From positions 62,001-126,000 of the forward strand of contig NZ_BAGB01000170.1 of assembly GCF_000308615.1 (NCBI RefSeq): a DNA stretch of 64,000 bases, read 5' to 3'. This document shows positions 34,162-43,399 of this stretch, piece after piece. The position numbers and the translations under genes were made by a program. The notes below the pieces were generated by a model. It was given only the letters and a program-made list of their open reading frames with translations. It had not been told where the DNA came from and did not search any database. Within the stretch, counting starts at the first letter, position 1. Each line of letters starts with the position of its first letter. The stretch comes from Nocardia jiangxiensis NBRC 101359. GTDB taxonomy: Bacteria; Actinomycetota; Actinomycetes; Mycobacteriales; Mycobacteriaceae.

Positions 34162-34812
34162 TCACACGCCCGGGGCCAGTGCGGCAATGGTCATGCGCCG
34201 CAACACATCTCGAGTAACGGTCGGTGATGTGCGGCCCATGCTGTGCGGCGTGGAGTTGATCAGTCCGAAGATCGCGTGTGCCTTGGTGCGCGCCTCGGTC
34301 TCCGACAGGGGTGGATCGGCGTCGCGCAGCACCTGCACCCACAGTTCGACGTAGCGGCGCTGGTATCGGCGCACCTGGCGGCGGGCCGTATCGGGGAGCG
34401 AGCCGAGGTCGCGGTCCTGGATGCGGATCAGATCGGATTCGCCCAGTGCGAAGTCGAGGTGGAATTCGATCAGGCCCGCCATGGCGGCGGTGGGGGCGGT
34501 GGCTGCGGCGACGACATCGGTGCCGCCCTCGAACAGCCGCGCGCTGATACCCACGAGCAGTTCGACCAGCACCGCCTCTTTGTTCGGGAAGTGCCGGTAG
34601 ACCGCGGGCCCGCTGATGCCGACCGCGGATCCGAGATCCTCGAGCCGGACCCCGGTGTAGCCGCGTTCGGCGATCAGGCGTGCGGCCGCGGTGAGCAGCT
34701 GCCGCCGCCGATCGGCCTTGGCCAGGCTGCGCCGGGTGAGTCTCGGCTCGTCGCTCGGTTCGTGGTCGGGCAGCACCGCAGGATCTCCTCTCCGCGCAGG
34801 GGGTGTGGACAA
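34162..34812 (-). CDS. TetR-family regulator (leucine operon-linked)
   Basis: 216 residues. The helix-turn-helix LEDLGSAVGISGPAVYRHFPNKEAVL is near residues 57-82, and the C-terminal domain is of the type found beside acyl-CoA carboxylase operons in actinomycetes. It is divergent from accD1 with a 93-base gap, so it likely represses leucine/isovaleryl-CoA breakdown. Region 33883-34161 upstream of car holds no gene. Confidence 0.87.
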   Translation of the reverse strand: MSTPPARRGDPAVLPDHEPSDEPRLTRRSLAKADRRRQLLTAAARLIAERGYTGVRLEDLGSAVGISGPAVYRHFPNKEAVLVELLVGISARLFEGGTDVVAAATAPTAAMAGLIEFHLDFALGESDLIRIQDRDLGSLPDTARRQVRRYQRRYVELWVQVLRDADPPLSETEARTKAHAIFGLINSTPHSMGRTSPTVTRDVLRRMTIAALAPGV

Positions 34813-34816
34813 CTCA

Positions 34817-34857
34817 GTTAATCACAGTTATCTTAAATTCGGTGATCGAGGATTAAC
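34817..34857. promoter_or_regulatory. Inverted repeat in TetR/accD1 gap
   Basis: GTTAATC (34817-34823) is the exact inverse of GATTAAC (34851-34857). The AT-rich block between includes CAGTTATCTTAAAT. Position between divergent starts suggests operator or promoter sites; arms are short and far apart. Confidence 0.4.
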
Positions 34858-34905
34858 CGAATCGACTCGACGGTCACGAATGGCCGGAATACGACGGGCG
34901 GCGAG

Positions 34906-36501
34906 ATGGGTGTGGACCGGGACGGTAACAGGGCCGAACACGAGCGGTTGGTGGCGGAACTGCGCGACAACCTCCGGGTGGCCGCACTGGGCGGCGGGGA
35001 GAAGGCGCGTCAGCGGCACATCGACCGCGGCAAGCTGCTGCCGCGCGACAGGGTGAACACGCTGCTCGATCCCGGGAGCCCGTTCCTGGAGCTCTCGCCG
35101 TTGGCGGCGAACGGCCTGTACGACGACCAGTGCCCGGGTGCGGGCATGATCTCCGGCATCGGGCGGGTATCGGGCCGCGAATGCGTGATCGTCGCCAACG
35201 ACGCGACGGTCAAGGGCGGCACCTACTACCCGATGACGGTGAAGAAACATCTGCGCGCGCAGGAAGTGGCGCTGCAGAACAATCTGCCGTGCGTCTACCT
35301 GGTGGATTCCGGCGGCGCGTTCCTGCCTCGGCAGGACGAGGTGTTCCCGGACCGGGAGCATTTCGGGCGGATCTTCTACAACCAGGCCACGATGAGCGCC
35401 AAGGGGATCGCGCAGATCGCCTCGGTGATGGGCTCGTGCACCGCGGGTGGCGCCTACGTTCCGGCGATGAGCGACGAGGCGGTGATCGTGCGCAATCAGG
35501 GCACGATCTTCCTCGGCGGTCCGCCGCTGGTGAAGGCGGCCACCGGTGAGGTGGTCACGGCCGAGGAGCTCGGCGGCGGCGATCTGCACTCGAAGGTTTC
35601 CGGGGTGACCGATCACCTCGCGGTCGACGACCAGGACGCGCTGCGGATCGTGCGGAACATCGTCGCCACGCTGGGCCCGCGCACGGCGCGGCCGTGGGAG
35701 GTGGCGCCCGCGCTGGATCCGGTCGCGGACCCGTCCGAGCTGTACGACGTGGTGCCCACCGATTCGCGCACGCCGTACGATGTGCGCGAGGTGATCGACC
35801 GGGTGGTGGACCGCGGTGACGCGACCGGCGGTTCGAGCTTCCAGGAGTTCAAGGCCGAGTACGGCAAGACGCTGGTCACCGGTTTCGCGCGGATTCACGG
35901 GCATCCGGTCGGCATCGTCGCGAACAACGGTGTGCTGTTCGGTGAGTCGGCGATGAAGGGCGCGCACTTCATCGAGCTGTGCGATAAGCGCAGCATTCCG
36001 CTGCTGTTCCTGCAGAACATCACCGGGTTCATGGTCGGGCGCGAATACGAGGCCGGTGGGATCGCCAAGCACGGCGCGAAGATGGTCACCGCGGTCGCGT
36101 GTGCGCGGGTGCCGAAGCTGACGGTGGTGATCGGCGGTTCCTACGGCGCGGGCAACTATTCGATGTGCGGGCGGGCGTATTCGCCGCGGTTCCTGTGGAT
36201 GTGGCCCAACGCCCGGATCTCGGTGATGGGCGGCGAGCAGGCGGCCTCGGTGCTGGCGACGGTGCGCAGCGACCAGCTCGACTCCTCGGGCAACCCGTGG
36301 TCGGCCGCCGATGAGGAGGCGTTCAAGGCGCCGATCCGGGAACAGTACGAGGCGCAGGGCAACCCGTACTACTCGACCGCGCGCCTGTGGGACGACGGGA
36401 TCATCGACCCCGCCGACACCAGAACCATTCTCGGACTGGCACTTTCGGTATGCGCGAACGCCCCGATCGAGCCGGTGTCCTACGGCGTATTCCGGATGTG
36501 A
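34906..36501 (+). CDS. accD1: Acyl-CoA carboxylase beta subunit (methylcrotonyl-CoA type)
   Basis: 531 residues, the normal length of carboxyltransferase beta subunits. Seen: acyl-CoA site (SCTAGGAYVPAMSDE), biotin/CO2 site (GGSYGAGNYSMCGRAY) and LLFLQNITGFMVG. These match 3-methylcrotonyl-CoA carboxylase beta subunits. With AccA1 it converts 3-methylcrotonyl-CoA to 3-methylglutaconyl-CoA in leucine degradation. The gene order downstream equals M. tuberculosis accD1-accA1-fadE19, supporting the assignment. Confidence 0.9.
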   Translation: MGVDRDGNRAEHERLVAELRDNLRVAALGGGEKARQRHIDRGKLLPRDRVNTLLDPGSPFLELSPLAANGLYDDQCPGAGMISGIGRVSGRECVIVANDATVKGGTYYPMTVKKHLRAQEVALQNNLPCVYLVDSGGAFLPRQDEVFPDREHFGRIFYNQATMSAKGIAQIASVMGSCTAGGAYVPAMSDEAVIVRNQGTIFLGGPPLVKAATGEVVTAEELGGGDLHSKVSGVTDHLAVDDQDALRIVRNIVATLGPRTARPWEVAPALDPVADPSELYDVVPTDSRTPYDVREVIDRVVDRGDATGGSSFQEFKAEYGKTLVTGFARIHGHPVGIVANNGVLFGESAMKGAHFIELCDKRSIPLLFLQNITGFMVGREYEAGGIAKHGAKMVTAVACARVPKLTVVIGGSYGAGNYSMCGRAYSPRFLWMWPNARISVMGGEQAASVLATVRSDQLDSSGNPWSAADEEAFKAPIREQYEAQGNPYYSTARLWDDGIIDPADTRTILGLALSVCANAPIEPVSYGVFRM

Positions 36502-38546
36502 ACGACATGACGGTGAGCGATATGACGATGACAGCGGACGACGGCGGGATCCGCCTGTTTCATACCGTGCTGGTGGCCAATCGGGGTGAGATCGCGGTGC
36601 GGGTGATCCGCACGTTGCGCGCGATGGGGATTCGGTCGGTCGCGGTGTACAGCGAGGCGGATGCGGATGCGCGGCATGTGCGGGAGGCGGATGTCGCGGT
36701 GTTGCTGGGGCCTGCCGCGGCGCGGGAGAGCTATCTGGATATCGGCAAGGTGGTCGAGGCCGCGCGGCGGACCGGTGCGCAGGCGGTGCATCCGGGGTAC
36801 GGATTCCTTTCCGAGAACGCCGGTTTCGCCGCCGCGCTGGAGTCGGCGGGGATCGTCTTCCTCGGTCCGTCCGCGCACGCGATCGAGGTGATGGGCGACA
36901 AGATCACCGCCAAGAACGCGGTCGCGGCGTTCGACGTGCCGGTGGTGCCGGGGATCGCGAAGCCCGGACTGACCGACGCCGACCTGATCGCCGCCGCCGC
37001 GGACATCGGCTATCCGGTGCTGGTCAAACCGTCCGCGGGCGGGGGCGGCAAGGGGATGCGGATGGTCGAGGATCCGGCCGATCTGCCCGCCGCACTGGTC
37101 AGCGCGCGTCGGGAGGCGGCGTCGGCATTCGGCGACGACACGTTGTTCCTCGAGCGATTCGTGTTGCGGCCCAGGCATATCGAGGTGCAGATCCTCGCCG
37201 ACACGCACGGCAACGTGATCCATCTGGGCGAGCGCGAGTGCAGTTTGCAGCGGCGGCATCAGAAGGTGATCGAGGAAGCTCCCTCGCCGCTGCTCGACGA
37301 GGCGACGCGCGCCCGGATCGGCGCCGCCGCCTGCGATACCGCGCGCAGTGTCGAGTACGCGGGCGCGGGGACGGTGGAGTTCATCGTGTCCGCGGATCGC
37401 CCGGACGAGTTCTTCTTCATGGAGATGAACACCCGGCTGCAGGTCGAGCATCCGGTCACCGAGCTGGTCACCGGTCTGGACCTGGTGGAATGGCAGGTGC
37501 GTGTCGCGGCCGGGGAGAAGCTGACGATCGCGCAGGAACAGATCACGATGACCGGGCACGCGATCGAGGCGCGCGTCTACGCCGAGGATCCCGCGCGCGG
37601 CTTCCTGCCCACCGGCGGCACGGTCGTGGATCTCGTCGAACCGACCGGTTCCGGGGTGCGCGTCGATTCCGGCCTGCGGGTGGGCACGATCGTCGGCAGC
37701 GACTACGACCCCATGCTGGCGAAGGTGATCGCGCACGCCGCCGATCGCGCGGCGGCGCTGCGCGGGCTGGATCGGGCGCTCGCCGAGACCGCGGTGCTCG
37801 GGGTAGTCACCAATATCGAGTTCGCGCGCTTCCTGCTCGCCGATCCGGACGTCGTGGCCGGTCGCCTCGACACCGGGCTGCTGGACCGGCGGGTGGCGGA
37901 TTTCGCCGCCGCCGAGCCCTCGGACGATCAGATCATCGCCGCCGGGGTATATCGCTGGTTGAGCCTGTGGCCGAGCGGCGCTGCCGACCCCTGGGATGTG
38001 CCGACCGGCTGGCGGGTGGGCGGTCCGCAACCGACCACCGTCCGTCTCGCGACCGCCGGTCGTGTCGTGCACGTCGGCATCACCGGCAGCCCCGACGCGG
38101 CGGTCGTCGCGATCGAGGACGGCGAGCCCCGATCTCTGACCGCCTCGCTGTCCGGGGCCGAGCTACGAGTGACCATCGGCGGCCTCGGTGCGACGTACCG
38201 GGTCGCCGAAGAGAACGAAAGCCTCTGGCTGGCAACGTCTTCGGGTGTCGTGACGATCCGCGAGGTCGCGGAGGAGAATGTGCGTACCGGCGACGCGCAC
38301 GCCGGAGATGCGGAGCTGACCAGCCCGATGCCGGGCTCGGTCATCGCGGTCGGTGTCGAGTCCGGCGCCGTGGTCACCGCGGGCACGACGATCGTGGTCG
38401 TCGAGGCGATGAAGATGGAACACGCGCTCACCGCACCCGTCGACGGCACCGTCGAGATCCATGTCTCCGCCGGCGACCAGGTCAAGGTCGACCAGTTGCT
38501 GGCCCGGGTGATTCCCAACGAGAAGGACGAGAAGGACGAGAAATGA
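36498..38546 (+). CDS. accA1: Acyl-CoA carboxylase biotinylated alpha subunit
   Basis: 682 residues from GTG 36498, overlapping accD1's stop by GTGA; ATG 36507 is an alternative. N-terminal biotin carboxylase (VLVANRGEIAVRVIRT, ATP-grasp KPSAGGGGKGM, FFMEMNTRLQVEHPVTE), a linker, and C-terminal biotin carrier domain with EAMKMEH, the biotinylated Lys near residue 639. It charges biotin with bicarbonate and ATP for the beta subunit. The C-terminus ends in a small repeat EKDEKDEK. Confidence 0.93.
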   Translation: MNDMTVSDMTMTADDGGIRLFHTVLVANRGEIAVRVIRTLRAMGIRSVAVYSEADADARHVREADVAVLLGPAAARESYLDIGKVVEAARRTGAQAVHPGYGFLSENAGFAAALESAGIVFLGPSAHAIEVMGDKITAKNAVAAFDVPVVPGIAKPGLTDADLIAAAADIGYPVLVKPSAGGGGKGMRMVEDPADLPAALVSARREAASAFGDDTLFLERFVLRPRHIEVQILADTHGNVIHLGERECSLQRRHQKVIEEAPSPLLDEATRARIGAAACDTARSVEYAGAGTVEFIVSADRPDEFFFMEMNTRLQVEHPVTELVTGLDLVEWQVRVAAGEKLTIAQEQITMTGHAIEARVYAEDPARGFLPTGGTVVDLVEPTGSGVRVDSGLRVGTIVGSDYDPMLAKVIAHAADRAAALRGLDRALAETAVLGVVTNIEFARFLLADPDVVAGRLDTGLLDRRVADFAAAEPSDDQIIAAGVYRWLSLWPSGAADPWDVPTGWRVGGPQPTTVRLATAGRVVHVGITGSPDAAVVAIEDGEPRSLTASLSGAELRVTIGGLGATYRVAEENESLWLATSSGVVTIREVAEENVRTGDAHAGDAELTSPMPGSVIAVGVESGAVVTAGTTIVVVEAMKMEHALTAPVDGTVEIHVSAGDQVKVDQLLARVIPNEKDEKDEK

Positions 38547-39706
38547 CCGACTATCTATCCACCGGGGCGCTGCCGGACGAGTACGCCCAGCTGGCGAAGA
38601 CGGTCCGCGACTTCACCCGGTCGGTGGTCGCGCCGGTCGCTGCCGAGCACGACGCCAACCACACCTTCCCGTACGAAGTGATCGCGGGTATGGCCGAACT
38701 CGGCCTGTTCGGCCTGCCGTTCCCGGAGCAGTACGGCGGGCAGGGCGGTGACTACTTCGCACTGTGCCTCGCGCTCGAGGAACTCGCCAAGGCCGACCAG
38801 TCCGTCGCGATCACGCTCGAGGCGGGCGTCTCGCTCGGTGCGATGCCGGTGTACCGCTTCGGCAACGAGGAACAGAAGCAGGAGTGGCTGCCGCAGCTGA
38901 CCAGCGGAAAGGCTTTGGCCGCTTTCGGTTTGACCGAGCCGGGCGCGGGCAGCGACGCCGGGGGCACGCGCACCACCGCACTCGAGGACGGTGCGGACTG
39001 GGTGATCAACGGCAGCAAGCAGTTCATCACCAACTCCGGTACCGACATCACGAAGCTGGTCACGGTGACCGCCGTGACGGGCGTGAAAGACGGTGGCAAG
39101 AAAGAGATCTCGACGATCCTGGTGCCCACCTCGACCCCCGGTTTCACTGCCGAACCGGCCTACGACAAGGTCGGTTGGCACGCCTCGGACACCCATCCGC
39201 TCAGCTTCGACGACGTCCGGGTGCCTCAGGAGAATCTGCTCGGTGAGCGCGGACGCGGCTACGCGAACTTCCTGCGGATCCTCGACGAGGGCCGGATCGC
39301 GATCGCGGCGCTGTCGGTGGGCGCGGCACAGGGGTGCGTCGACGAATCGGTCCGGTACGCCAAGGAGCGCGAGGCGTTCGGCCGGCCGATCGGTGCGAAT
39401 CAGGCGATCGCCTTCAAGATCGCCCGGATGGAGGCGCGTGCGCACACCGCCCGCACCGCCTATTACGACGCGGCGGCATTGATGTTGTCGGGCAAGCCTT
39501 TCAAGAAGCAGGCGTCGATCGCGAAGCTGGCCGCGAGCGAGGCGGCGATGGACAACGCCCGCGACGCGACGCAGATCTTCGGTGGCTACGGATTCATGAA
39601 CGAATACGCCGTGGCGCGGCACTACCGGGATTCGAAGATCCTGGAGATCGGTGAGGGCACCACCGAGGTGCAGTTGATGTTGATCGCGCGGGAGGCGGGA
39701 TTGTGA
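38543..39706 (+). CDS. Acyl-CoA dehydrogenase, isovaleryl-CoA-type
   Basis: 387 residues from ATG 38543 (ATGA overlap with accA1). Seen: FGLTEPGAGSDAGG, FITNSG, and IGEGTTEVQ with the catalytic-base Glu of the short/branched-chain group. In M. tuberculosis the gene in this place is fadE19. It should oxidise isovaleryl-CoA (or a related branched acyl-CoA) to 3-methylcrotonyl-CoA, the substrate of the carboxylase encoded just upstream. Confidence 0.9.
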   Translation: MTDYLSTGALPDEYAQLAKTVRDFTRSVVAPVAAEHDANHTFPYEVIAGMAELGLFGLPFPEQYGGQGGDYFALCLALEELAKADQSVAITLEAGVSLGAMPVYRFGNEEQKQEWLPQLTSGKALAAFGLTEPGAGSDAGGTRTTALEDGADWVINGSKQFITNSGTDITKLVTVTAVTGVKDGGKKEISTILVPTSTPGFTAEPAYDKVGWHASDTHPLSFDDVRVPQENLLGERGRGYANFLRILDEGRIAIAALSVGAAQGCVDESVRYAKEREAFGRPIGANQAIAFKIARMEARAHTARTAYYDAAALMLSGKPFKKQASIAKLAASEAAMDNARDATQIFGGYGFMNEYAVARHYRDSKILEIGEGTTEVQLMLIAREAGL

Positions 39707-40209
39707 GCGAAGAATCGCCGAATCACGGACAGCCGCGCCGGATCGTGCAGCGCGGCTTGTGGTTCGAGGAGTTCGAGACCGGCGCGGTGTACGAGCACCG
39801 TCCGGGGCGCACCGTCACCGAGGCGGACAACGTGCTGTTCACCACGTTGACGATGAACACCCAGGCGCTGCACCTCGACGCCGCGTTCGCCGACGATCTG
39901 CCGCCGTTCAACGCGCGACTGGTGAACTCGATGTTCACCCTGTCCACCCTGGTGGGTCTGTCCGTGGCGCAGCTGACCCAGGGCACCATCGTCGGCAATC
40001 TCGGATTCTCGGAGATCGCGTTCCCCAAGCCGGTGTTCCACGGCGACACGTTGTACGCGGAGACCGAGATCCTCGACAAGCGAGAGTCGAAGAGCCGTCC
40101 GGGGGAGGGCATCGTCACCTTCGCGCACACCGCGCGCAATCAGCACGGTGACATCGTCGCGACCGCGGTCCGCAAGACGCTGGTGCGCAAACAGCCGGAA
40201 GGACAGTGA
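39703..40209 (+). CDS. MaoC-type hydratase
   Basis: 168 residues from GTG 39703, overlapping the dehydrogenase stop by GTGA. A single hot-dog domain with the hydratase-like region NTQALHLDAAFA and a later LVNSMFTLSTLVGLSV. MaoC hydratases add water with R stereochemistry. In this operon it probably hydrates 3-methylglutaconyl-CoA to HMG-CoA. The ordinary enoyl-CoA hydratase of leucine degradation is not seen here. Confidence 0.83.
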   Translation: MSEESPNHGQPRRIVQRGLWFEEFETGAVYEHRPGRTVTEADNVLFTTLTMNTQALHLDAAFADDLPPFNARLVNSMFTLSTLVGLSVAQLTQGTIVGNLGFSEIAFPKPVFHGDTLYAETEILDKRESKSRPGEGIVTFAHTARNQHGDIVATAVRKTLVRKQPEGQ

Positions 40210-40210
40210 G

Positions 40211-41047
40211 ATGGATTCGACGCAGGAGTCCTGGACCCCGGCGGGTCCGGCGTGGTTGTTCTGCCCGGCCGATCGGCCCGAACGGTTCACCAAGGCGGCA
40301 GCTGCCGCGGATGTGGTGATCCTGGACCTCGAGGACGGCGTCGCGGCGGCGGATCGCGCGGCGGCACGGCGGGCGGTGATCGACACCCCGCTCGATCCGG
40401 AGCGGACCGTGGTGCGCATCAATGCGCACGGCACCGAGGATCAGCGCCTGGATCTGGAGGCGTTGCGGGAGACCCGCTACACCCGGGTGATGTTGCCCAA
40501 ATGTGAATCGGCGGAACAGGTTTCCTCGCTCGCGCCGCGCTCGGTGATCGCACTGATCGAATCGCCGCTCGGTGTGGTGACGGTCGCGGAATCCGCGCGG
40601 GCGGCCAATACGGTGGCCGTGATGTGGGGTGCGGAGGATCTGGTCGCCGGGCTCGGCGGTATGGCGAGTCGCCGCGCGGACGGCACGTACCGGGACGTCG
40701 CGGTCCATCTGCGTTCGGCGTGTCTGGTGGCCGCGAAGGCGTACGGCAAGCTGGCGCTGGACGGCGTATTCCTGGATATCAAGAATCTCGACGGGCTGCG
40801 GGCCGAGTCCGATGACGCCGTCGCGGTCGGCTTCGAGGTGAAAGTCGCGATCCACCCGAGTCAGGTGGCGGTGATCCGCGCGGCGTACGCGCCCACCGAC
40901 GAGGAATTCGATTGGGCCAGTAGAGTTCTCGCGGCAGCGGGGAGTGAGCGCGGCGTCTTCGGTTTCGAGGGCAAGATGGTCGACGCTCCGGTGTTCCGGC
41001 ATGCGGAGCAGATCGTGCGGCGGGCGGGTGACCGGGCGCTCGGCTGA
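40211..41047 (+). CDS. CitE-like CoA-ester lyase
   Basis: 278 residues from ATG 40211. TIM-barrel lyase of the HpcH/HpaI-CitE family: LFCPADRPERF, DLEDGVA (metal-site Asp), VMLPKCES, ALIESPLGV, WGAEDLVAGLGG and AIHPSQV. The M. tuberculosis homologue in the same operon position, Rv2498c, is reported to cleave (R)-HMG-CoA and citramalyl-CoA. Here it would end leucine breakdown by giving acetoacetate and acetyl-CoA. Confidence 0.87.
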   Translation: MDSTQESWTPAGPAWLFCPADRPERFTKAAAAADVVILDLEDGVAAADRAAARRAVIDTPLDPERTVVRINAHGTEDQRLDLEALRETRYTRVMLPKCESAEQVSSLAPRSVIALIESPLGVVTVAESARAANTVAVMWGAEDLVAGLGGMASRRADGTYRDVAVHLRSACLVAAKAYGKLALDGVFLDIKNLDGLRAESDDAVAVGFEVKVAIHPSQVAVIRAAYAPTDEEFDWASRVLAAAGSERGVFGFEGKMVDAPVFRHAEQIVRRAGDRALG

Positions 41048-41060
41048 GCGCGCAGGTCGA

Positions 41061-41834
41061 TCAGAGGGATTTGAGCCGAACCGAGAGCCGATGGGCATGC
41101 TCCAACAGGAGTGTGCCCAGCTCGGTTCGTCTCGGCTCCCGGAAACGCGTCTCGACGCCGGTGAGGCTCAGCGCCCACGCGGGACGTTCGCCCCGGTCGA
41201 AAACCGCGGCCCCGATGCCCCAGCTGCCTTCGACGATCAGTCCCGGGTTCACGGCGTATCCGTCAGCCAGGGTGGTCGCGATCCGTTGGCGCACTTGCCC
41301 TTCCGCATGCACCTCACCCCACTCGGCGGCGAGGTCGGTGTGGTGGAGGTAGTCGTCGACCTCCCGGGCCGGGAGGTGGCTCAGAATGGCCAGGCCCGCC
41401 GAGGCCACGCCCAGCGGGAAGCGTTTGCCTTCGTGCAGGACGTGCGAACGCAGCGGAAAGCTGCCCTCGCGGCACAGGATGCAGACCGTTTCGTCGCCTC
41501 GATGGGCGGACAGGAATGCGCTCTCCCCGGTGAGCCGGGAGAGCTGATCGACGATGTCGCGGGCCTGGTCGGTGATGTCGTATCGGTTCGTGGCCACCGC
41601 GCCCAGCAGATACAACTCGGGCCCCAGCGACCAGCGTCCGGTCTTCGGATCCCGATCCGCCAGGCCCTGTTCGGCCAGCGAGACCAGCAGTCTGTGGGCC
41701 GTGGGACGCGCCAGACCGGTCGTATTCGCCAGTTCGGTGGTCGACGCGCCGTCGGACCGATACGCGCTGATGGCGCGCAGCAGACGCGCCGCGCGTTCGA
41801 CCACATGCGAACTCTCCTGCGTCGACCGAGCCAT
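41061..41834 (-). CDS. IclR-family regulator
   Basis: 257 residues from ATG 41834. Winged helix at residues 10-60 (STTELANTTGLARPTAHRLLVSL) and the IclR effector domain (GESAFLSAHRGDETVCI, GLAILSHLP, NPGLIVEGSWGIGAAV). It is divergent from the CoA-transferase/thiolase operon and converges within 14 bases on the lyase gene. Likely senses a short-chain acid or keto-acid and controls that operon. Confidence 0.88.
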   Translation of the reverse strand: MARSTQESSHVVERAARLLRAISAYRSDGASTTELANTTGLARPTAHRLLVSLAEQGLADRDPKTGRWSLGPELYLLGAVATNRYDITDQARDIVDQLSRLTGESAFLSAHRGDETVCILCREGSFPLRSHVLHEGKRFPLGVASAGLAILSHLPAREVDDYLHHTDLAAEWGEVHAEGQVRQRIATTLADGYAVNPGLIVEGSWGIGAAVFDRGERPAWALSLTGVETRFREPRRTELGTLLLEHAHRLSVRLKSL

Positions 41835-41999
41835 ACCTCGAGTATAGCCACGCGCGTTCACTATATGGACGCCAGGGTGGTGATCCGGTCGGATGTCGAG
41901 CAGTTCACACGAGATACTTCCCAGCTAGAGCCGCGATATTGTTCACTACCTGGGAACGGTTACGACGTCCGTTCAGTGGACGAAAGGTGCGGTAACTCA

Positions 42000-42749
42000 G
42001 TGGCGGTGAAGATATACGGTTCGGCGGCCGAGGCCGTCGCGGACATTCCCGACGAAGCCTCGCTCGCGGTGGGCGGATTCGGCCTGTGCGGCATCCCGAA
42101 CGAGTTGATCGGCGCGCTGGCCGATCGCGGGGTGTCCGGGCTCGAGGTGTTCTCCAACAACTGCGGCGTCGACGACTGGGGTTTGGGAACCCTGTTGTCG
42201 GCCGGGCGGATTCGTCGCGTGACCGCATCGTACGTCGGTGAGAACAAGGAGTTCGCGCGCCAGTATCTGTCGGGTGAGCTGGAGGTGGAGCTCACCCCGC
42301 AGGGCACCCTGGCCGAGCGGCTGCGCGCCGGTGGCGCCGGAATTCCGGCGTTCTACACCCCGGCCGGAGTCGGCACACCGATCTCCGAGGGCGGGCTGCC
42401 GTGGCGCTACAACTCGGACGGCTCGGTGGCGATCGCGTCGCCGCCCAAGGAGATTCGCGAGTTCCGCGGCCGCAGCTACGTGCTCGAAGAGTCGATCGTG
42501 GCCGATTTCGCGCTCGTGCACGCCGAAATCGGTGACACCCTCGGCAATCTCGTCTTCGACAAGACCGCGTTGAACTTCAACCCGCTGGCCGCGATGGCCG
42601 GACGGACGACGATCGTGCAGGTCGAGAAGCTCGTCCAGCCCGGTGAGCTGGACCCGTCGCAGGTGCATCTGCCGGGCGTATTCGTCCAGCGGCTGGTGCA
42701 CACAGGGCCGCAGGAGAAGCGAATCGAGAAGAGGACGGTGTCGGCATGA
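42000..42749 (+). CDS. scoA: 3-oxoacid CoA-transferase subunit A
   Basis: 249 residues from GTG 42000 (GTG 42006 is also possible; GAAAGGTG lies upstream). Seen: GGFGLCGIPNELIGAL, SNNCGVDDWGLG and GNLVFDKTALNFNP of family I CoA-transferase alpha subunits. With ScoB it moves CoA from succinyl-CoA to acetoacetate. This fits as the step after HMG-CoA cleavage. A beta-ketoadipate transferase (PcaI) is the alternative. Confidence 0.88.
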   Translation: MAVKIYGSAAEAVADIPDEASLAVGGFGLCGIPNELIGALADRGVSGLEVFSNNCGVDDWGLGTLLSAGRIRRVTASYVGENKEFARQYLSGELEVELTPQGTLAERLRAGGAGIPAFYTPAGVGTPISEGGLPWRYNSDGSVAIASPPKEIREFRGRSYVLEESIVADFALVHAEIGDTLGNLVFDKTALNFNPLAAMAGRTTIVQVEKLVQPGELDPSQVHLPGVFVQRLVHTGPQEKRIEKRTVSA

Positions 42750-43399
42750 GCTGGACGCGTGAGCAGATGGCCGCCCGTGCCGCGGCCGAGATGGTCGATG
42801 GTGAGTACGTGAACCTGGGGATCGGACTGCCGACCCTGATTCCGAATCATCTGCCCGAGGGCGTGAACGTGGTGCTGCACTCGGAGAACGGCATCCTGGG
42901 CACCGGTCCATATCCGACCGAGGACGCGGTCGACCCGAATCTCATCAACGCGGGCAAGGAAACCGTGACGGTGAACCCGGGTGCGGCGTTCTTCGATTCG
43001 GCGTTGTCGTTCGGCATGATTCGCGGTGGGCACATCGACACCGCGGTCCTGGGCGGTATGCAGGTCTCGCGCGAGGGCGATCTGGCCAACTGGATGGTGC
43101 CCGGCAAGATGGTCAAGGGGATGGGCGGCGCCATGGATCTGGTGCACGGCGCCCGGCGCGTCATCGTGGTCATGGAGCACACCGACCGCGACGGCGGACC
43201 CAAGATCGTCGAGCGGTGTTCGCTGCCGTTGACGGGCAAGGCCGTGGTGCAGCGCATCATCACCGATCTGGGTGTCATCGATGTGCAGGACGGCACGCTG
43301 GTGCTGCGTGAGCTCGCGCCCGAGGTGACCGTCGAACAGATCACCGCCGCAACCGGTTACGAACTCATCGTCGCTCTGGAGGAACGAGCCGATGTCTGA
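42746..43399 (+). CDS. scoB: 3-oxoacid CoA-transferase subunit B
   Basis: 217 residues, ATGA overlap with scoA. Contains the catalytic Glu in HSENGILG and the GGHIDTAVLGGMQVS segment that define family I beta subunits. It forms the active heteromer with ScoA. The partner gene and the thiolase behind it suggest the pathway acetoacetate to acetoacetyl-CoA to acetyl-CoA. Confidence 0.9.
   Translation: MSWTREQMAARAAAEMVDGEYVNLGIGLPTLIPNHLPEGVNVVLHSENGILGTGPYPTEDAVDPNLINAGKETVTVNPGAAFFDSALSFGMIRGGHIDTAVLGGMQVSREGDLANWMVPGKMVKGMGGAMDLVHGARRVIVVMEHTDRDGGPKIVERCSLPLTGKAVVQRIITDLGVIDVQDGTLVLRELAPEVTVEQITAATGYELIVALEERADV

Noticed and set aside
36480..38072. 530-residue minus-strand frame opposite accA1
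   Set aside because: Shadow of the biotin carboxylase gene; no motif and His/Arg-rich composition typical of antisense frames.
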